Source of the DNA: Mugil cephalus
Taxonomy: Eukaryota; Chordata; Actinopteri; Mugiliformes; Mugilidae
Reading direction: 5' to 3'
DNA length: 64,000 nucleotides
Assembly (NCBI RefSeq): GCF_022458985.1
Contig: NC_061787.1
Coordinates: forward strand, 2,884,001 to 2,948,000
Numbering within the stretch: the first letter of the stretch is position 1; each line of letters opens with the position of its first letter. A program made the position numbers and the translations under genes. The notes beneath the pieces were generated by a model. That model was not told where the DNA came from. It searched no databases and was given only the letters and a program-made list of their open reading frames with translations. Positions 9,346 to 33,573 of the stretch are shown here, in pieces.

Positions 9346-11560
9346 GTTCCTCCTCCTCTCCATGTCCAGTGAGTCTATCTCTGGACTGGATCAGACTGTG
9401 CAGGTAGATTCAGGACATCATGAGAGAACAGCAGGGGTGTCACTAGGCTTTATGGACTAAATATTATTTAATTACTTGAATTACATGAGTGGATTGGATA
9501 AGGACGCACTAAAGGGGCTCGCTCTACCGTACACTACGAAGTGAAGGGAAACTGACAGATTTATAATATAATAATTTATAATCATATAAGCTCTGACACA
9601 AACGCACCTGATGCCACTTTACTACCAACATGACGTCGACCTGTTGTCAGCTGTGCAGGGAGGCAGCGCTAGGCTGCTCAGCTGGATGCTAACCAGTCTC
9701 TTTGGACTGAGTCTGCTTCTGTTCTGGTTCTGTTCCTGTGCTGCTTTCTCCATCTGAATGCTGAAGAATCCCACTGTGACCTGGGAGTCCACGTGAACAG
9801 CTGTTTTACCCCATTACCCCTGTGTCGAAATAAAAGTAGCTTCATCTGTTTGTTCACTTCTACAGATCTCTTTCCAGAGTTGGTATCAGCTGCTGTGCTG
9901 TCCTTGATCATTTATAAGGTTGGGTCAGACATTACAGAGAAAAGAGGAATGATTCATTCCAGGAACTACATTTATGGACAGTTTTAGCTCAATTCTAAAT
10001 GCTAACCCACCACCCACTCTACTGTCCACTGGTTAAACATGTGTCAGGTGAACTGCTTCTGAACATCTGGGAGCTCTGTGACCAAAGTAACTTTGATCCT
10101 AAATACTCAGTAACAGAACTAATAAATAATCAAACTAAACTCTACTAAACTAAAGCTTTTTCTTTGCCACCGTCAACTTCATGCTGCAATATTTCTTTAG
10201 TGTTTAAAGTCACATCAAATATTAGCAGAATGTTCCCTGAAGTCCTTCAACAGTACAACACACATCAACTTTGAGTTTCCTCTCACAAAACTGAGAAAGC
10301 ATCAAAAATAATCTCACTAGGGAGGAAATATTCTGATATGTTTGATATATAAAGATCTACAAATGTGAAATGATTCAAAAATCTAGTTTCTCTTCTATCT
10401 TCTTTATGTTGTGTCTTATTTTGTGAAGCTCTGATCAGTGAAGATGATTTCAGGCTGAAAGTGTCTCCAAGATATTAACAGTCAAACAAGAAACTGGAAA
10501 CAGAGATGAAAGCACTCTCAAAGTTATTCAGGTCCAAGGAAAAGTGGTGAACTGCAGCCTGCTGGTGGCGCTGTGCTGGACTGGATCAGACAGGAAAATG
10601 TTCCTAATGTTTTGTCCACACTGTTAACACACATCAGACTTTCAGAGCACGTACTCTAGATGGTGTTGTCAATCTGTCAATTACTTCAGAGTCTTCCAAC
10701 TAAATATTCTTGTAGAAAACTGAGTTAGAAACTCTCATGTTAATATCCTAACTTTAATACCACCTTAATATATTAATACCACCTTAACACTTTAAACATT
10801 TAATAGAACCTTGAGCCTTTGAAGACATAAAGGTCTCAGATAGGATGTTAGGAGAGTGGAACTGATCATCTTGTTCAAACTGAACTGACTTTATTTGTGG
10901 AAATAGATGAAGGGATTCCCAGAGAGGATGAGGAGACATTACCACCTGGTGGTCTCTAGAGGAACTGCAGCTCATCAACATCTCTATCAGTTCATTCCGA
11001 GAATCAGTGGGAAGCTTCCAGGAAATAGACTGACCCACTGAGGAGCTGCTTCTCCCAGTAAATGCATAGATCCAGTGGGTAGTTCAGGGACCTCTAAACG
11101 TTTCTAGGATACATAAACTTCCTGCCTGTGGTGAGTTCACTGACTGAGATAAAGGTAGGATCTATCAGTGTCTGTGGCGAGTTCATGAATGAACTGGTTG
11201 GTGACACATTGAAGTTCTAACTTGACCAAACACAGAAAGTGATGGAAAAACAAGAGCATTTACCAAATAATAAAACGTGTTTAGAAGCATCGTCATTACA
11301 TTTTATTTTCAATCTGGTCTAACTAATTTCTCTCACTCTTTTATTCTTTACTGTTCCCTAAAGATTCATTTTTTCAAGCCAGAGATAAGGAATTGTCTAC
11401 AAATAAATAATTCCACCATTAATCATTATCAGGTTTATTAGATCCTGTACATCTATGAAATCTATGATATTCATTATTAAACATATTTTGGGGAAAAATA
11501 CATATTTTAGTAAGGTGATGATTTGTATTTAGGTAGTAAAACCAACATTTTTAAAAAAAA

Positions 11561-11775
11561 GGTCACTTCAGCACTGGACAGCTCCTCTGACCCCTCTCTA
11601 TTGCCATTCTAAGACAAGGAGAGGTCACTTCAGCACTGGACAGCTCCTCTGACCCCTCTCTAATGCCAGGCTAAAACAAGAAGGGGTCACTTCAGCACTG
11701 GACAGCTCCTCTGACCCCTCTCTAATGCCAGGCTAACACAAGAAGGGGTCACTTCAGCACTGGACAGCTCCTCTG
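11561..11775. repeat. 62-bp minisatellite, ~3.5 copies
   Basis: Unit starts 'ggtcacttcagcactggaca' at 11561, 11623, 11685 and 11747, an exact 62-bp period. The last copy is partial. The same array has about 1.5 copies at 30708-30800 and 2.5 at 61356-61510. Confidence 0.93.
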
Positions 11776-11804
11776 GGGTCATTCATCATCTCATCTTGAG
11801 GCTT

Positions 11805-12172
11805 TTAGGAGAATTTATAGTACTGCGTTTGGGTCCCACAGGAACCTACACCAGTGTGACTAATTTCTACTTCCCTCTGTAACAAATTCATTTGAGTAAC
11901 TGCTATGTCTTTTTTGCAAGTTGGGTCATTTGTGCTTCCACTTCCTGCTTCACTTTCAACAATGGCAACTGAAACTTTGGTCGAAATTTTGCCGAACACG
12001 AAGAACGTCTGTATCTCCAAACCTCCTCAGTTGACCTTACCAATTCTGATACTCTTCTGAGGTCTGCGTCGACAATCTGGAGTGGACACAAGTTTCTATC
12101 ACCAACGTTTTTCTGCAAAAGATGAGACCCGGTACATTGAGCTTCCAAGCTAGACCCATGATTTGGAGGCAA
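11805..12172 (-). pseudogene. Unidentified coding fossil in the intergenic block
   Basis: Two overlapping minus-strand frames (11903-12172 and 11805-12020) together read like one interrupted protein segment, with stretches such as EVWRYR and TNDPTCKKDIAVTQMN. They recur at 61538-61902 and, further broken, at 30980-31192. In the 61.6 kb copy a 3-nt indel keeps frame; the 31.0 kb copy is frameshifted. I do not recognise the family; a transposon-derived relic is most likely. Confidence 0.3.
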
Positions 12173-13424
12173 TATTAAATGTTGTCATCAGATAAAGATG
12201 TTCTACTTTTGGTTTGCTTGTCAGACCAACCTGTCACTGGGACCTGTGTCAAGTCAAGATTAGGACAGATGACAGAGTAGTTACAGAAGATGAATGAATG
12301 AGTGGATGAAAGTGGGGTGAACTATGATCCCTAATAGACGCTGGGGCAAAATTCTATATCCACCATGATCCAAATTGACCATTTCTTTGGCAGAAATTCA
12401 TATATCGAGCAGTGTTTACCGATTGTACACCAGTAAAGAGTTGACATTAGTAACACAAACACACTGGCTCCATCTTCTTCTCCCACAATGCAAAGGACAT
12501 AAACATGTAATCATAACAATAATAATAAGTATATGGCTAGAGTCTGTTAATGAACCAATACTCACATGGGACTGGAGGAATCTGTTCTGATCCTGTATTC
12601 TTTCTCCAGTGAATGGTACTTTAATGACCCACTAATGAGGCTCCAGTCTCAAACTGTGAACCAAGATGAAACCTTTAGGGAAATGATTGCAGACTGGGTT
12701 CGATCTCCAGAACGTAACACATGTTGAAGTGACACTGAACCCCCAGTTTCTCCCAGTTCATGGCACTAGAGTGTGAATGTGTGTGCTTGTGTGTGTGAAT
12801 GGACAGATGTGTAACTGTGACTATAAAAAGGTTTATACAAATAGGTATAAAGAAGTTATATAATAACTAGACCATTTACCAAAACATTGTGCTTCACCAC
12901 AGCTCCCTTCTCATTTCTAACTGAATTGATTTGAACTACACGTATAAAACATTAAATATGACACTGTGTGTCTACAGTAGTGGTTTTCATGCTGTAACTT
13001 TTCCTAATGTTTCCCTTCTTGTTCCAACAATAAAAATTCACTTCATCCTGACATCCAAAGCAGCTGGGTGGAGCCACTGCAGGATAATTTGTGGAGTATT
13101 TAGTTTAAATTGAAGGAAATCAGGAAAGATTTTATTATTTATTCTCTTTTCATTGAGATGTTTTGCAAATCATTTACAATTTAAAAATAACAAGAGGCCA
13201 AGATAACAATATAATCTACAGATTAAGAAGAGGCGTAAAACCCAAAGTGTTTAGTTAAAGCTTCCAGCCTTAAAGTAAATAATAACCAGAATAAAGCGAT
13301 GCTCATGTTGGCTGCCTATAGAACTCTGTGAGCTGACATCAGTTGGCGCCATATCGGCGGGAAAGTGAGCTTCTCTATAAACTATTCAGTTGACAACTGT
13401 GAGCAACTAACTAATTAACATTAA

Positions 13425-13610
13425 AACTGTAGGGAACAAGCAAAGTGGAAATCGTTTCATAGGATTCCCAAAGATCATGTTATATGACAGATGTGGGTTA
13501 ATGCAATAAAAAGAGAAAACGGAGTGGGGAGATCCCTCAAGAAACGGGATGGACTTATGTAGCGATCACTTTAAATCAGGGACAGAATCCAGCATTTTCC
13601 AAGCATAATG
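13425..13610 (+). pseudogene. THAP zinc-finger domain fossil
   Basis: Conceptual plus-strand translation reads WKSFHRIPKDH, then after a frameshift MWVNAIKREN and LKKRDGL, then after another LCSDHFKSGTESSI. This matches the THAP fold pattern (FHRFPKD, W...I.R, C..HF). Two frameshifts and in-frame stops show it is dead. THAP domains are typical of P-element-type transposases and genes derived from them. Only the first part survives in the second block copy (about 32480-32530). Confidence 0.6.
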
Positions 13611-14049
13611 TCTTGTTTGTTTAGTTTGTTTTAACATGATGTCTAATATATTTCTTTTCATAAAGGCAAGTTAGGCTAATGTCTATAACATAGATTACAA
13701 AGAGATGTTGTTTATTCAAAACTACTCACAACGAGAAAGAGATTTGGGATTAAACAGTTACTTGTTGTGATTGTGTTACTGTACAGAATACAATGCATTT
13801 GTATAATGAATAAAGAGAATAGAATAATTTTGTCTATGTTGTGGTGCATTTAGACATTAATGGCATTTAACAGAAACTATTGAGATCAGTGATTAGCTTG
13901 TTACATTACGCTGCCGTTATGACAAAGAAATATAAAATGTCACTGATCTGAGACTGATGTTGACTCAGTTGAGTCCATAGAGCAGCAGGAGCACAAACAC
14001 ATGTATCTGCTGAGTGAGAGAAACTGAACACTGGCTGCATCATTGGGAG

Positions 14050-14464
14050 AAGAATGTTTGTGACTGAGCTGCTCACTTCTTCATCAACATCAGCATTTAT
14101 CTGCAGTCAGAGTCTCTGTCCACACAAGCTGCTGCTGCTTCAACCTCTGGATCATCAGGACACAGCTCATCCTCTCACACCACACACCCTCCTCTTTATC
14201 ATCACTTCCACCTGTAGAGAGGAGGAGAAAGAAGAGAGGAGGTGAAGGAGTGTTTCCCTTCATCATCAGATCCAGTAGAAAGAGCAGCAGGGACTTGAGT
14301 CCTGTTCAGAGCAGCAGTGGAGCAGCTGTGGAGCTCAGCCAGCTTCCTTTCAGCTTCATGTTAACGTGTTGGAGTGAACACACACACAGACCTGCAGAGA
14401 CTTTTAGCATCAAGTCTGTTTCCTCTGCAGATTTCACTAAGAAACTGCTGAGAGTCCTGAACGC
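14050..14464. other. Conserved 3' flank of gene 2
   Basis: No gene seen. It matches the flanks at 1-402, 32940-33560, 45490-46090 and 62610-63190. The segment 'cctctgcagatttcactaag' and its surroundings are unusually uniform in all five copies, as expected for recently duplicated units. Confidence 0.6.
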
Positions 14465-26531
<12,067 letters not shown>

Positions 26532-26610
26532 CTTCTGGCCTTTAGTCAGTCTGAGAGATAAATCAGAAACACTTCAGTTACAGTAGTCCAAGTTTATCAG
26601 GTAGATAACG

Positions 26611-26672
26611 CAACACAACACAACACAACACAACACAACACAACACAACACAACACAACACAACACAACATA
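26611..26672. repeat. (CACAA)n microsatellite
   Basis: About eleven five-base CACAA units upstream of the distal start exon. Only a few copies sit at the matching site in the other genes. Confidence 0.93.
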
Positions 26673-26895
26673 ACATAAAACAAAAGTGGATGACTGGTCT
26701 TTAATACATTGACATAACACAAGAGTCACTCTGAGAACAGGAAGTAAAACAAACTATGCAATTTAATGAAAGCAGCAGAACAACAATGATAAATTAATTA
26801 ATTAATCACACGTTATTTTAAACAGTTGAATCAAACTGTTGAATTCTGACTCGCTTTCTCTCTACAGTCAACAAGAAGAAGAAAAAAACAAATAG

Positions 26896-27008
26896 AACTC
26901 ACCCTGCTTCAGTTGTCAGTTTTCTTCCTTCTGCTCTGAATCAAAATGAACAAACTAACTGAATACTTTCACTTTCACTGCTCCGCCCCTGATCACCTGG
27001 TCAGGTGA
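26896..27008 (-). promoter_or_regulatory. Gene 2 distal promoter and first-exon donor
   Basis: GAAAGTGAAAGT at 26965-26976 (minus strand), donor CAGG|GTGAGTT at 26896-26902, E-box palindrome TCACCTGGTCAGGTGA at 26993-27008. Spacing matches the proximal copy within a few bases. Confidence 0.6.
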
Positions 27009-27404
27009 ACTGAACAGGTCCAACAAGTCTTTCAAGAGACACACACAAAACCACCGAAACTCAAACACAAACACATTTCAGTTTGTGTTTGTTTTGTCAG
27101 CCTCAGAGTTCCCTCCCTGTTCTCATGAAACTTGATCTCCTGCTCAGGTGAGCTCCTCCTCTCTACATTTCCAGGCAGTGAGTTTATCTCTGGGCGTGGA
27201 TCAGACTGTTCAGGCAAATTCAGGACGTCATTAGAGAACAGTGTTTCAGTCTGGTTCTGAGAGGAACCAGACCAATGAGGTCAGTATCAAACATGAAGAG
27301 AATCCCAAACTAAAGCAGAGGAGAAACAACACATGCTTCAGAGTGATCTGATTCTAAGGGAGGAAGACTTGAATGAAGAACATGTTGTAGAAATCAACTG
27401 AAGA

Positions 27405-28140
27405 AAGAAAAGAGTGATTTGTAAAAGGCCATCGTTGGTTGTGTCAAGGGTGAACAGGAGGAGAACTGATCGAGGACTTTGTCACATGGTGTGATTCCAA
27501 CCACCTTACCCTTAACACCACCAAGACTAAGGAGATGGTTGACGAACCAGGGCGCACACTGAGCCTGTAAAGGACAGAGCCATCTGTACTTCCCCTGAAG
27601 GCTGGCGTCCTTCAACATCTGCAAAAAGCTGCCATAGATCTTCTACCAGTCTGTGGTAGCAGGTGAACTCCTGTACGCAGTAGTGTGCTGGTGGAGCAGC
27701 CTTAAGAGGAAGGACGCCTCACACTTGGACAAGCTGGTGAGGAAGGTGGGCTCTGTCTTTGGCACAGTGCAGGACAGCCTAACATCTGTTGCAGAGCAAA
27801 GGACAGGCTCTTAGCCATCATGGACAATCCAGATCATCCACTGCACAGTGACATTAATGGGCACAGGAGCAGCTTCAGTCCTGCTCCATAAACAGGCTGA
27901 GGAGATTGTTCCTCCCACATGGCATGCGACTGTTTAACACAATAAAATAATTATATCAAGTACAGACACTGTATTGTTGTATGTAACACCTATATAACAC
28001 CTCACCATACACATGCACCTTATCAAACATACATTCAAACACTTTTTGTGCATGTTGTATTTTTGTTTTTTTTCTTTTGTATTTTTTATTGTTTTGTATT
28101 TTTATATTTTATATAATCTAATACTGCTTGTTTCTCTGAA
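27405..28140 (+). mobile_element. LINE 3' fragment
   Basis: Interrupted plus-strand reading resembles the end of a fish non-LTR reverse-transcriptase ORF: phrases equivalent to 'LTLNTTKTKEMV', 'GELLYAVVCWWSSLKRKD', then 'DNPDHPLHS' and 'RLFLPHGMRLFN', followed by an AT-rich tail. Many frame breaks. It lies exactly between the gene 2 5' module and the intergenic block. Confidence 0.6.
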
Positions 28141-28148
28141 CCTGCATG

Positions 28149-31100
28149 CAAACGCACCTGATGCCACTTTACTACCAACGTGACGTCGACCTGTTGTCAG
28201 CTGTGCAGGGAGGCAGCGCTAGGCTGCTCAGCTGGATGCTAACCAGTCTCTTTGGACTGAGTCTGCTTCTGTTCTGGTTCTGTTCCTGTGCTGCTTTCTC
28301 CATCTGAATGCTGAAGAATCCCACTGTGACCTGGGAGTCCACGTGAACAGCTGTTTTACCCCATTACCCCTGTGTCGAAATAAAAGTAGCTTCATCTGTT
28401 TGTTCACTTCTACAGATCTCTTTCCAGAGTTGGTATCAGCTGCTGTGCTGTCCTTGATCATTTATAAGGTTGGATCAGACGTTACAGAGAAAAGAGGAAC
28501 GATTCATTCCAGGAACTACATTTATGGACAGTTTTAGCTCAATGCTAAATGCTAACCCACCATCCACTCTACTGTCCACTGGTTAAACCTGTGTCAGGTG
28601 AACTGCTTCTAAACATCTGGGAGCTCTGTGACCAAAACAACTTTGATCCTAAATACTCAGTAACAGAACTAATAAATAATCAAACTTAACTCTACTAAAC
28701 TAAAGTTTTTTCTTTGCCACCGTCAACTTCATGCTGCAATATTTGTTTAGTGTTTAAAGTCACATCAAATATCATCAGAATGTTCCCTGAAGTCCTTCAA
28801 CAGTACAACACACATCAACTTTGAGTTTCGTCTCACAAAACTGAGAAAGCATCAAAAATATTCTCACTACAAGGAGGAAATATTCTGAAATGTTTGATAT
28901 ATAAAGATCTACAAATGTGAAATGATTGAAGAACAACGTGATAAAAATCTAGTTTCTCTTCTATCTTCTTTATGTTGTGTCTTATTTTGTGAAGCTCTGA
29001 TCAGTGAAGATGATTTCAGGCTGAAAGTGTCTCCAAGATATTAACAGTCAAACAGAAGAAACTGGAAACAGAGATGAACGCACTCTCAGAGTTATTCAGG
29101 TCCAAGGAAAAGTGGTGAACTGCAGCCTGCTGGTGGCGCTGTGCTGGACTGGATCAGACAGGAAAATGTTCCTAATATTTTGTCCGCACTGTTAACACAC
29201 ATCAGACTTTCAGAGCACGTACTGTAGATGGTGTTTCAATCTGTCAGTGACTTCAGAGTCTTCCAACTAAATATTCTTCTAGAAAACTGAGTTAGAAACT
29301 CTTCAAACATGTGAACGTTTTCTTTCCAGTGTTCAGTCGGCAGCTTCTCATGTTAAAATATTTCAATACCACCTTAATATATTAATACCACCTTAACACT
29401 TTAAACATTTAACAGAACCTTGAGCCTTTGAAGACATAAGGGTCTCAGATTACTGATGTTAGGAGAGTGGAACTGATCATCTTGTTGAAACTGAACTGAC
29501 TTTATTTGTGGAAAGAGGAAATGAAGGGATTCCCAGAGTGGATGAGGAGACATCACCACCTGGTGGTCTCTAGAGGAACTGCAGCTCATCAGTATCTCAG
29601 TCCATTCTGAGAATCAGTGGGAAGCTTCCAGGAAATAGACTGACCCACTGAGGAGCTGCTTCTCCCAGTAAATACATAGATCCAGTGGGTAGTTCAGGGA
29701 CCTCCAAACGTTTTTAGGATACATACACTTCCTGCCTGTGGTGAGTTCACTGACTGAAATGTAGGATATGCCATTGTCTGTGGTGAGTTCACTGACTGAG
29801 ATGTAGGATATGCCATTGTCTGTGGTGAGTTCATTGTGTAAATGAACTAGTTAGTGACACATGGAAGTTCTAACTTGACCAAACACAGAAACTGATGAAA
29901 AAAACAAGAGCATTTACCAAATAATAAATTGTGTTTACAAGCATCGTCAATCCATTTTATTTTTAATCTGGTCTAACTAATTTCTGTCACTCTTTACTGT
30001 TCTCTAAATCCTTTAAAGATTTCATTTTTTGTTTATTTGATCATTCATTCATTCTTTTTAAGTCTTTGTACATTTTGTCATTATTAAATCTTTAAACCTA
30101 GTCTTTAAACTAGGGAGATTTGACAGTGGGAATTGACCAAAACCACAATTATTAGAAAAACCCCTGCTTCATCAAAATTCTGTCTTTGGGAAAACTTAAA
30201 AATGTGAGAAAAGTAGCCAGAGATAAAGAATTATCTACAAATAAATAATTCCACCATTAATCATTATTAGGTTTATTAGATCCTGTGTTCTAGTCAATAA
30301 ATTACAGTCTAAGCTCTGTTTTTCCTGGTAACTGGCCTTTGCTAGGGACGCTGCTTGTTTCAGTGTTGCGATGTTCTGTCTTTCCTGTTGGGGTTTATTT
30401 CAACAACTTTCTCTCTATATATCATCCCTTACTTACATTGTACTTGTGAATAAATCTATGATATTTTGTCAAAAAATTACATGTTTTAGTAAGGTGATGA
30501 TTTGTATTTAGGTGGTAAAACCAACATTTTTAAAAATCCAAGCACCCTGTATCATGGCTACATATGTGACATTTTTAACAAATCAAACCACTTGAAATCG
30601 GTCCAAAATTCAGCAAATTATTCTACATTAAAATTTCAGAGTAGCTCTTTCCTTTATTAGTTTACATGCACCGCTGCCTCTCCTGGCACTGTACCAGGCA
30701 TAAGGAGAGGTCACTTCAGCACTGGACAGCTCCTCTGACCCCTCTCTAATGCCAGGCTAACACAAGGAGAGGTCACTTCAGCACTGGACAGCTCCTCTGG
30801 GGTCATTCATCATCTCATCTTGAGGCTTTTGGGAGAATTTATAGTACTGCGTTTGGGTCCCACAGGAACCTACACCAGTGTGACTAATTTCTACTTCCCT
30901 CGTTAACAAATTCATTTCAGTAACTGCTATGTCTTTTTTGTAAGTTGGATCATTTGTGCTTCCACTTCCTGCTTCACTTTCAACAATGGAAACTGAAACT
31001 TTGGTCGAATTTCGCCAAACACGAATGTCTGTATCTCCAAACCTCCTCAGTTGACCTTACCAATTCTGATACTGTTCTGAGGTCTGTGTCGACAATCTGG

Positions 31101-32940
31101 AGTGGACACAAGTTTCTATCACCAACTTTTTTCTGCATCAGGTGAGACCCGGTACATTGAGCTTCCAAGCTAGACCCATGATTTGGAGGCAATATTAAAT
31201 GTTGTCATCAGATAAAGATGTTCTACTTTTGGTTTGCTTGTCAGACAAACCTTTCATTGTGACCTGCGCCAACTCAAGATTAGGACAGATGACAGAGTAG
31301 TTACAGAAGATGAATGAATGAGTGGATGAAAGTGGGGTGAACTATGATCCCTAATAGACGCTGGGGCAAAATTCTATATCCACCATGATCCATATTGACC
31401 ATTTCTTGGGCAGAAATTCATATATCGAGCAGTGTTTACCGATTGTACACCAGTAAAGAGTCGACATTAGCAATACAAACACACTGGCTCCATCTTCTTC
31501 TCCAACAATGCAAAGGACATAAACGTGTAATCATAACAATAATAATAAGTATATGGCTAGAGTCTGATAATGAAACAATACTCACATGGCACTGGAGGAA
31601 TCTGTTCTGATCCTGTATTCTTTCTCCAGTGAATGGTACTTTAATGACCCACTAATGAGGCTCCAGTCTCAAACTTTGAACCAAGATGAAACATTTAGGG
31701 AAATGATGTCAGACTGCGTTCAGTCCCTGGAATGTACCACATGCTGAAATGACACTGAACCCCCAGTTTCTCCCAGTGCCTGGCACTAGAGTGTGAATGT
31801 GTGTATAGATAGTTACACATGGATAGATGTGTAACTGTGACTATAAAAAGGTTTATACAAATAGGTATAAAGAAGTTATATAAAAACAAGACCATTTACC
31901 AAAACATTTTGCTTCACCACAGCTCCCTTCTCATTTCTAACTGAACTGATTTGAACTACACATATAAAACATTAAATACAACACTGTGTCTCTACAGCAG
32001 TGGTTTTCATGCTGTAACTTGTCCTAGTGTTTCCCTTCTTGTTCCAACAATAAAAATTCACTTCATCCTGACATCCAGAGCAGCTGGTTGGAGCCACTGC
32101 AGGATCATTTGTGGAGAATTTAGTTTAAATTGAAGGAAATCAGGAAAGATTTTATTATTTATTCTCTTTTCATTGACATGTTTAGCAAATCATTTACAAT
32201 TTAAAAATAACAAGAGACCAAGATAACAATATAATCTACAGATAAAGAAAAGGCATAAAACCCAAAGGGTTTAGTTAAAGCTTCCAGCCTTAAAGTAAAT
32301 AATAACCAGAATAAACCAATGCTCATGTTGGCTGCCTATAGAACTCTGTGAGCTGACATCAGTCGGAGCCGTTAATCACAACACTGCCACATTGGCAGGA
32401 AAGTGCACTTCTCTAATATCTATTCAGTTGATATCTGTGAGTAACTAATTAATGTCTAAATTGTAAAGAACAAGCAGAGTGGAAATCGTTTTATAGGATT
32501 CCCAAATATCACACTAGATGACAGATGCGCAATAGAACGGGTGATGGGATCCAATATATTTCTTTTCATAAAGGAAAGTTTATAACATGGGTTACAAAGG
32601 GATGTTGCTCATTCAAAACTAAAAAATGTGATTAAACAGTTACTTCTTGTTGTGATTGTGTTACTGTACAGAGTACAATGCATTTGTATAATAAATAAAG
32701 AGAAAAGAATAATTTTGTCTATGTTGTGGTGCATTTAGACATTCATGGCATTTAACAGAGACTATTTACATCAGTGATTAGCTTGTTACATTATGCTGCT
32801 ATTAAGACAAAGAAATAAAAATGTCGCTGATCTGAGACTGATGTTGACTCAGTGGAGTCCATAGAGCAGATGAAGCAGAAACACATGTATCTGCTGAGTG
32901 AGAGAAACTGAACACTGGCTGCATCACTGGGAGAAGAATT
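28149..32940. repeat. Intergenic duplicated block, copy 2
   Basis: Collinear with 9599-14050. It contains ~600 bp at 30010-30680 that copy 1 lacks but copy 3 largely shares, and a smaller minisatellite (30708-30800). A 62-bp partial doubling of 'ctgtggtgagttcactgactgagatgtagg' lies at 29740-29830. The THAP fossil is shorter here. Confidence 0.78.
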
Positions 32941-33567
32941 TTTGTGACCGAGCTGCTCACTTCTTCATCAACATCAGCATTTATCTGCAGTCAGAGTCTC
33001 TGTCCACACAAGCTGCTGCTGCTTCAACCTCTGGATCATCAGGACACAGCTCATCCTCGAACACCACACACCCTCCTGTTTATCATTACTTCCACCTGTA
33101 GAGAGGAGGAGAAAGAAGAGAGGAGGTGAAGGAGTGTTTCCCTTCATCATCACATCCAGTAGAAAGAGCAGCAGGGACTTGAGTCCTGTTCAGAGCAGCA
33201 GTGGAGCAGCTGTGGAGCTCAGCCAGCTTCCTTTCAGCTTCATGTTAACGTGTTGGAGTCAACACACACAGACCTGCAGAGACTTTTAGCATCAAGTCTG
33301 TTTCCTCTGCAGATTTCACTAAGAAACTGCTGAGAGTCCTGAACGCTTCATTACTGCACCAACACTTTAGTGATGGATTTACTGCTGCTCCATGGAAACA
33401 AAGATCAGCTGACTAAGAAACTCATGGTTACTAAATGTAACGCTGCTTCTGTAAAGTGCAGGCTTCAGTCAGACTGATCTCAGAGCTGTGATCAGTTGTT
33501 GATCAGATGTGATGAATGACCACCACTGTCTCTATACATCTTGGAAGGCTGTCAGCTGGAATCCAGC

Positions 33568-33573
33568 TTTATT
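33568..33573 (-). terminator. Gene 3 polyadenylation signal
   Basis: AATAAA on the minus strand in the conserved CCAGGAAATAAAGC context, ~262 bp beyond the stop. Confidence 0.65.

Larger units (their letters stand above)
9599..14050. repeat. Intergenic duplicated block, copy 1
   Basis: About 4.4 kb of non-coding sequence repeated at 28149-32940 and, without its first ~650 bp, at 59216-62600. Shared landmarks are 'caaacgcacctgatgccac', 'gcagcctgctggtggcgctg', a 62-bp minisatellite, 'gtactgcgtttgggtccc' and 'gactataaaaaggtttatac'. It is part of the gene-plus-flank unit that was duplicated in tandem. Small open frames in it are disrupted in at least one copy. It holds a THAP-domain fossil (separate entry). 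Confidence 0.8.

Noticed and set aside
12375..12590. 71-codon plus-strand frame repeated at 31395
   Set aside because: The third block copy (about 62100-62330) has lost the start codon and carries indels; the similarity is explained by DNA duplication.
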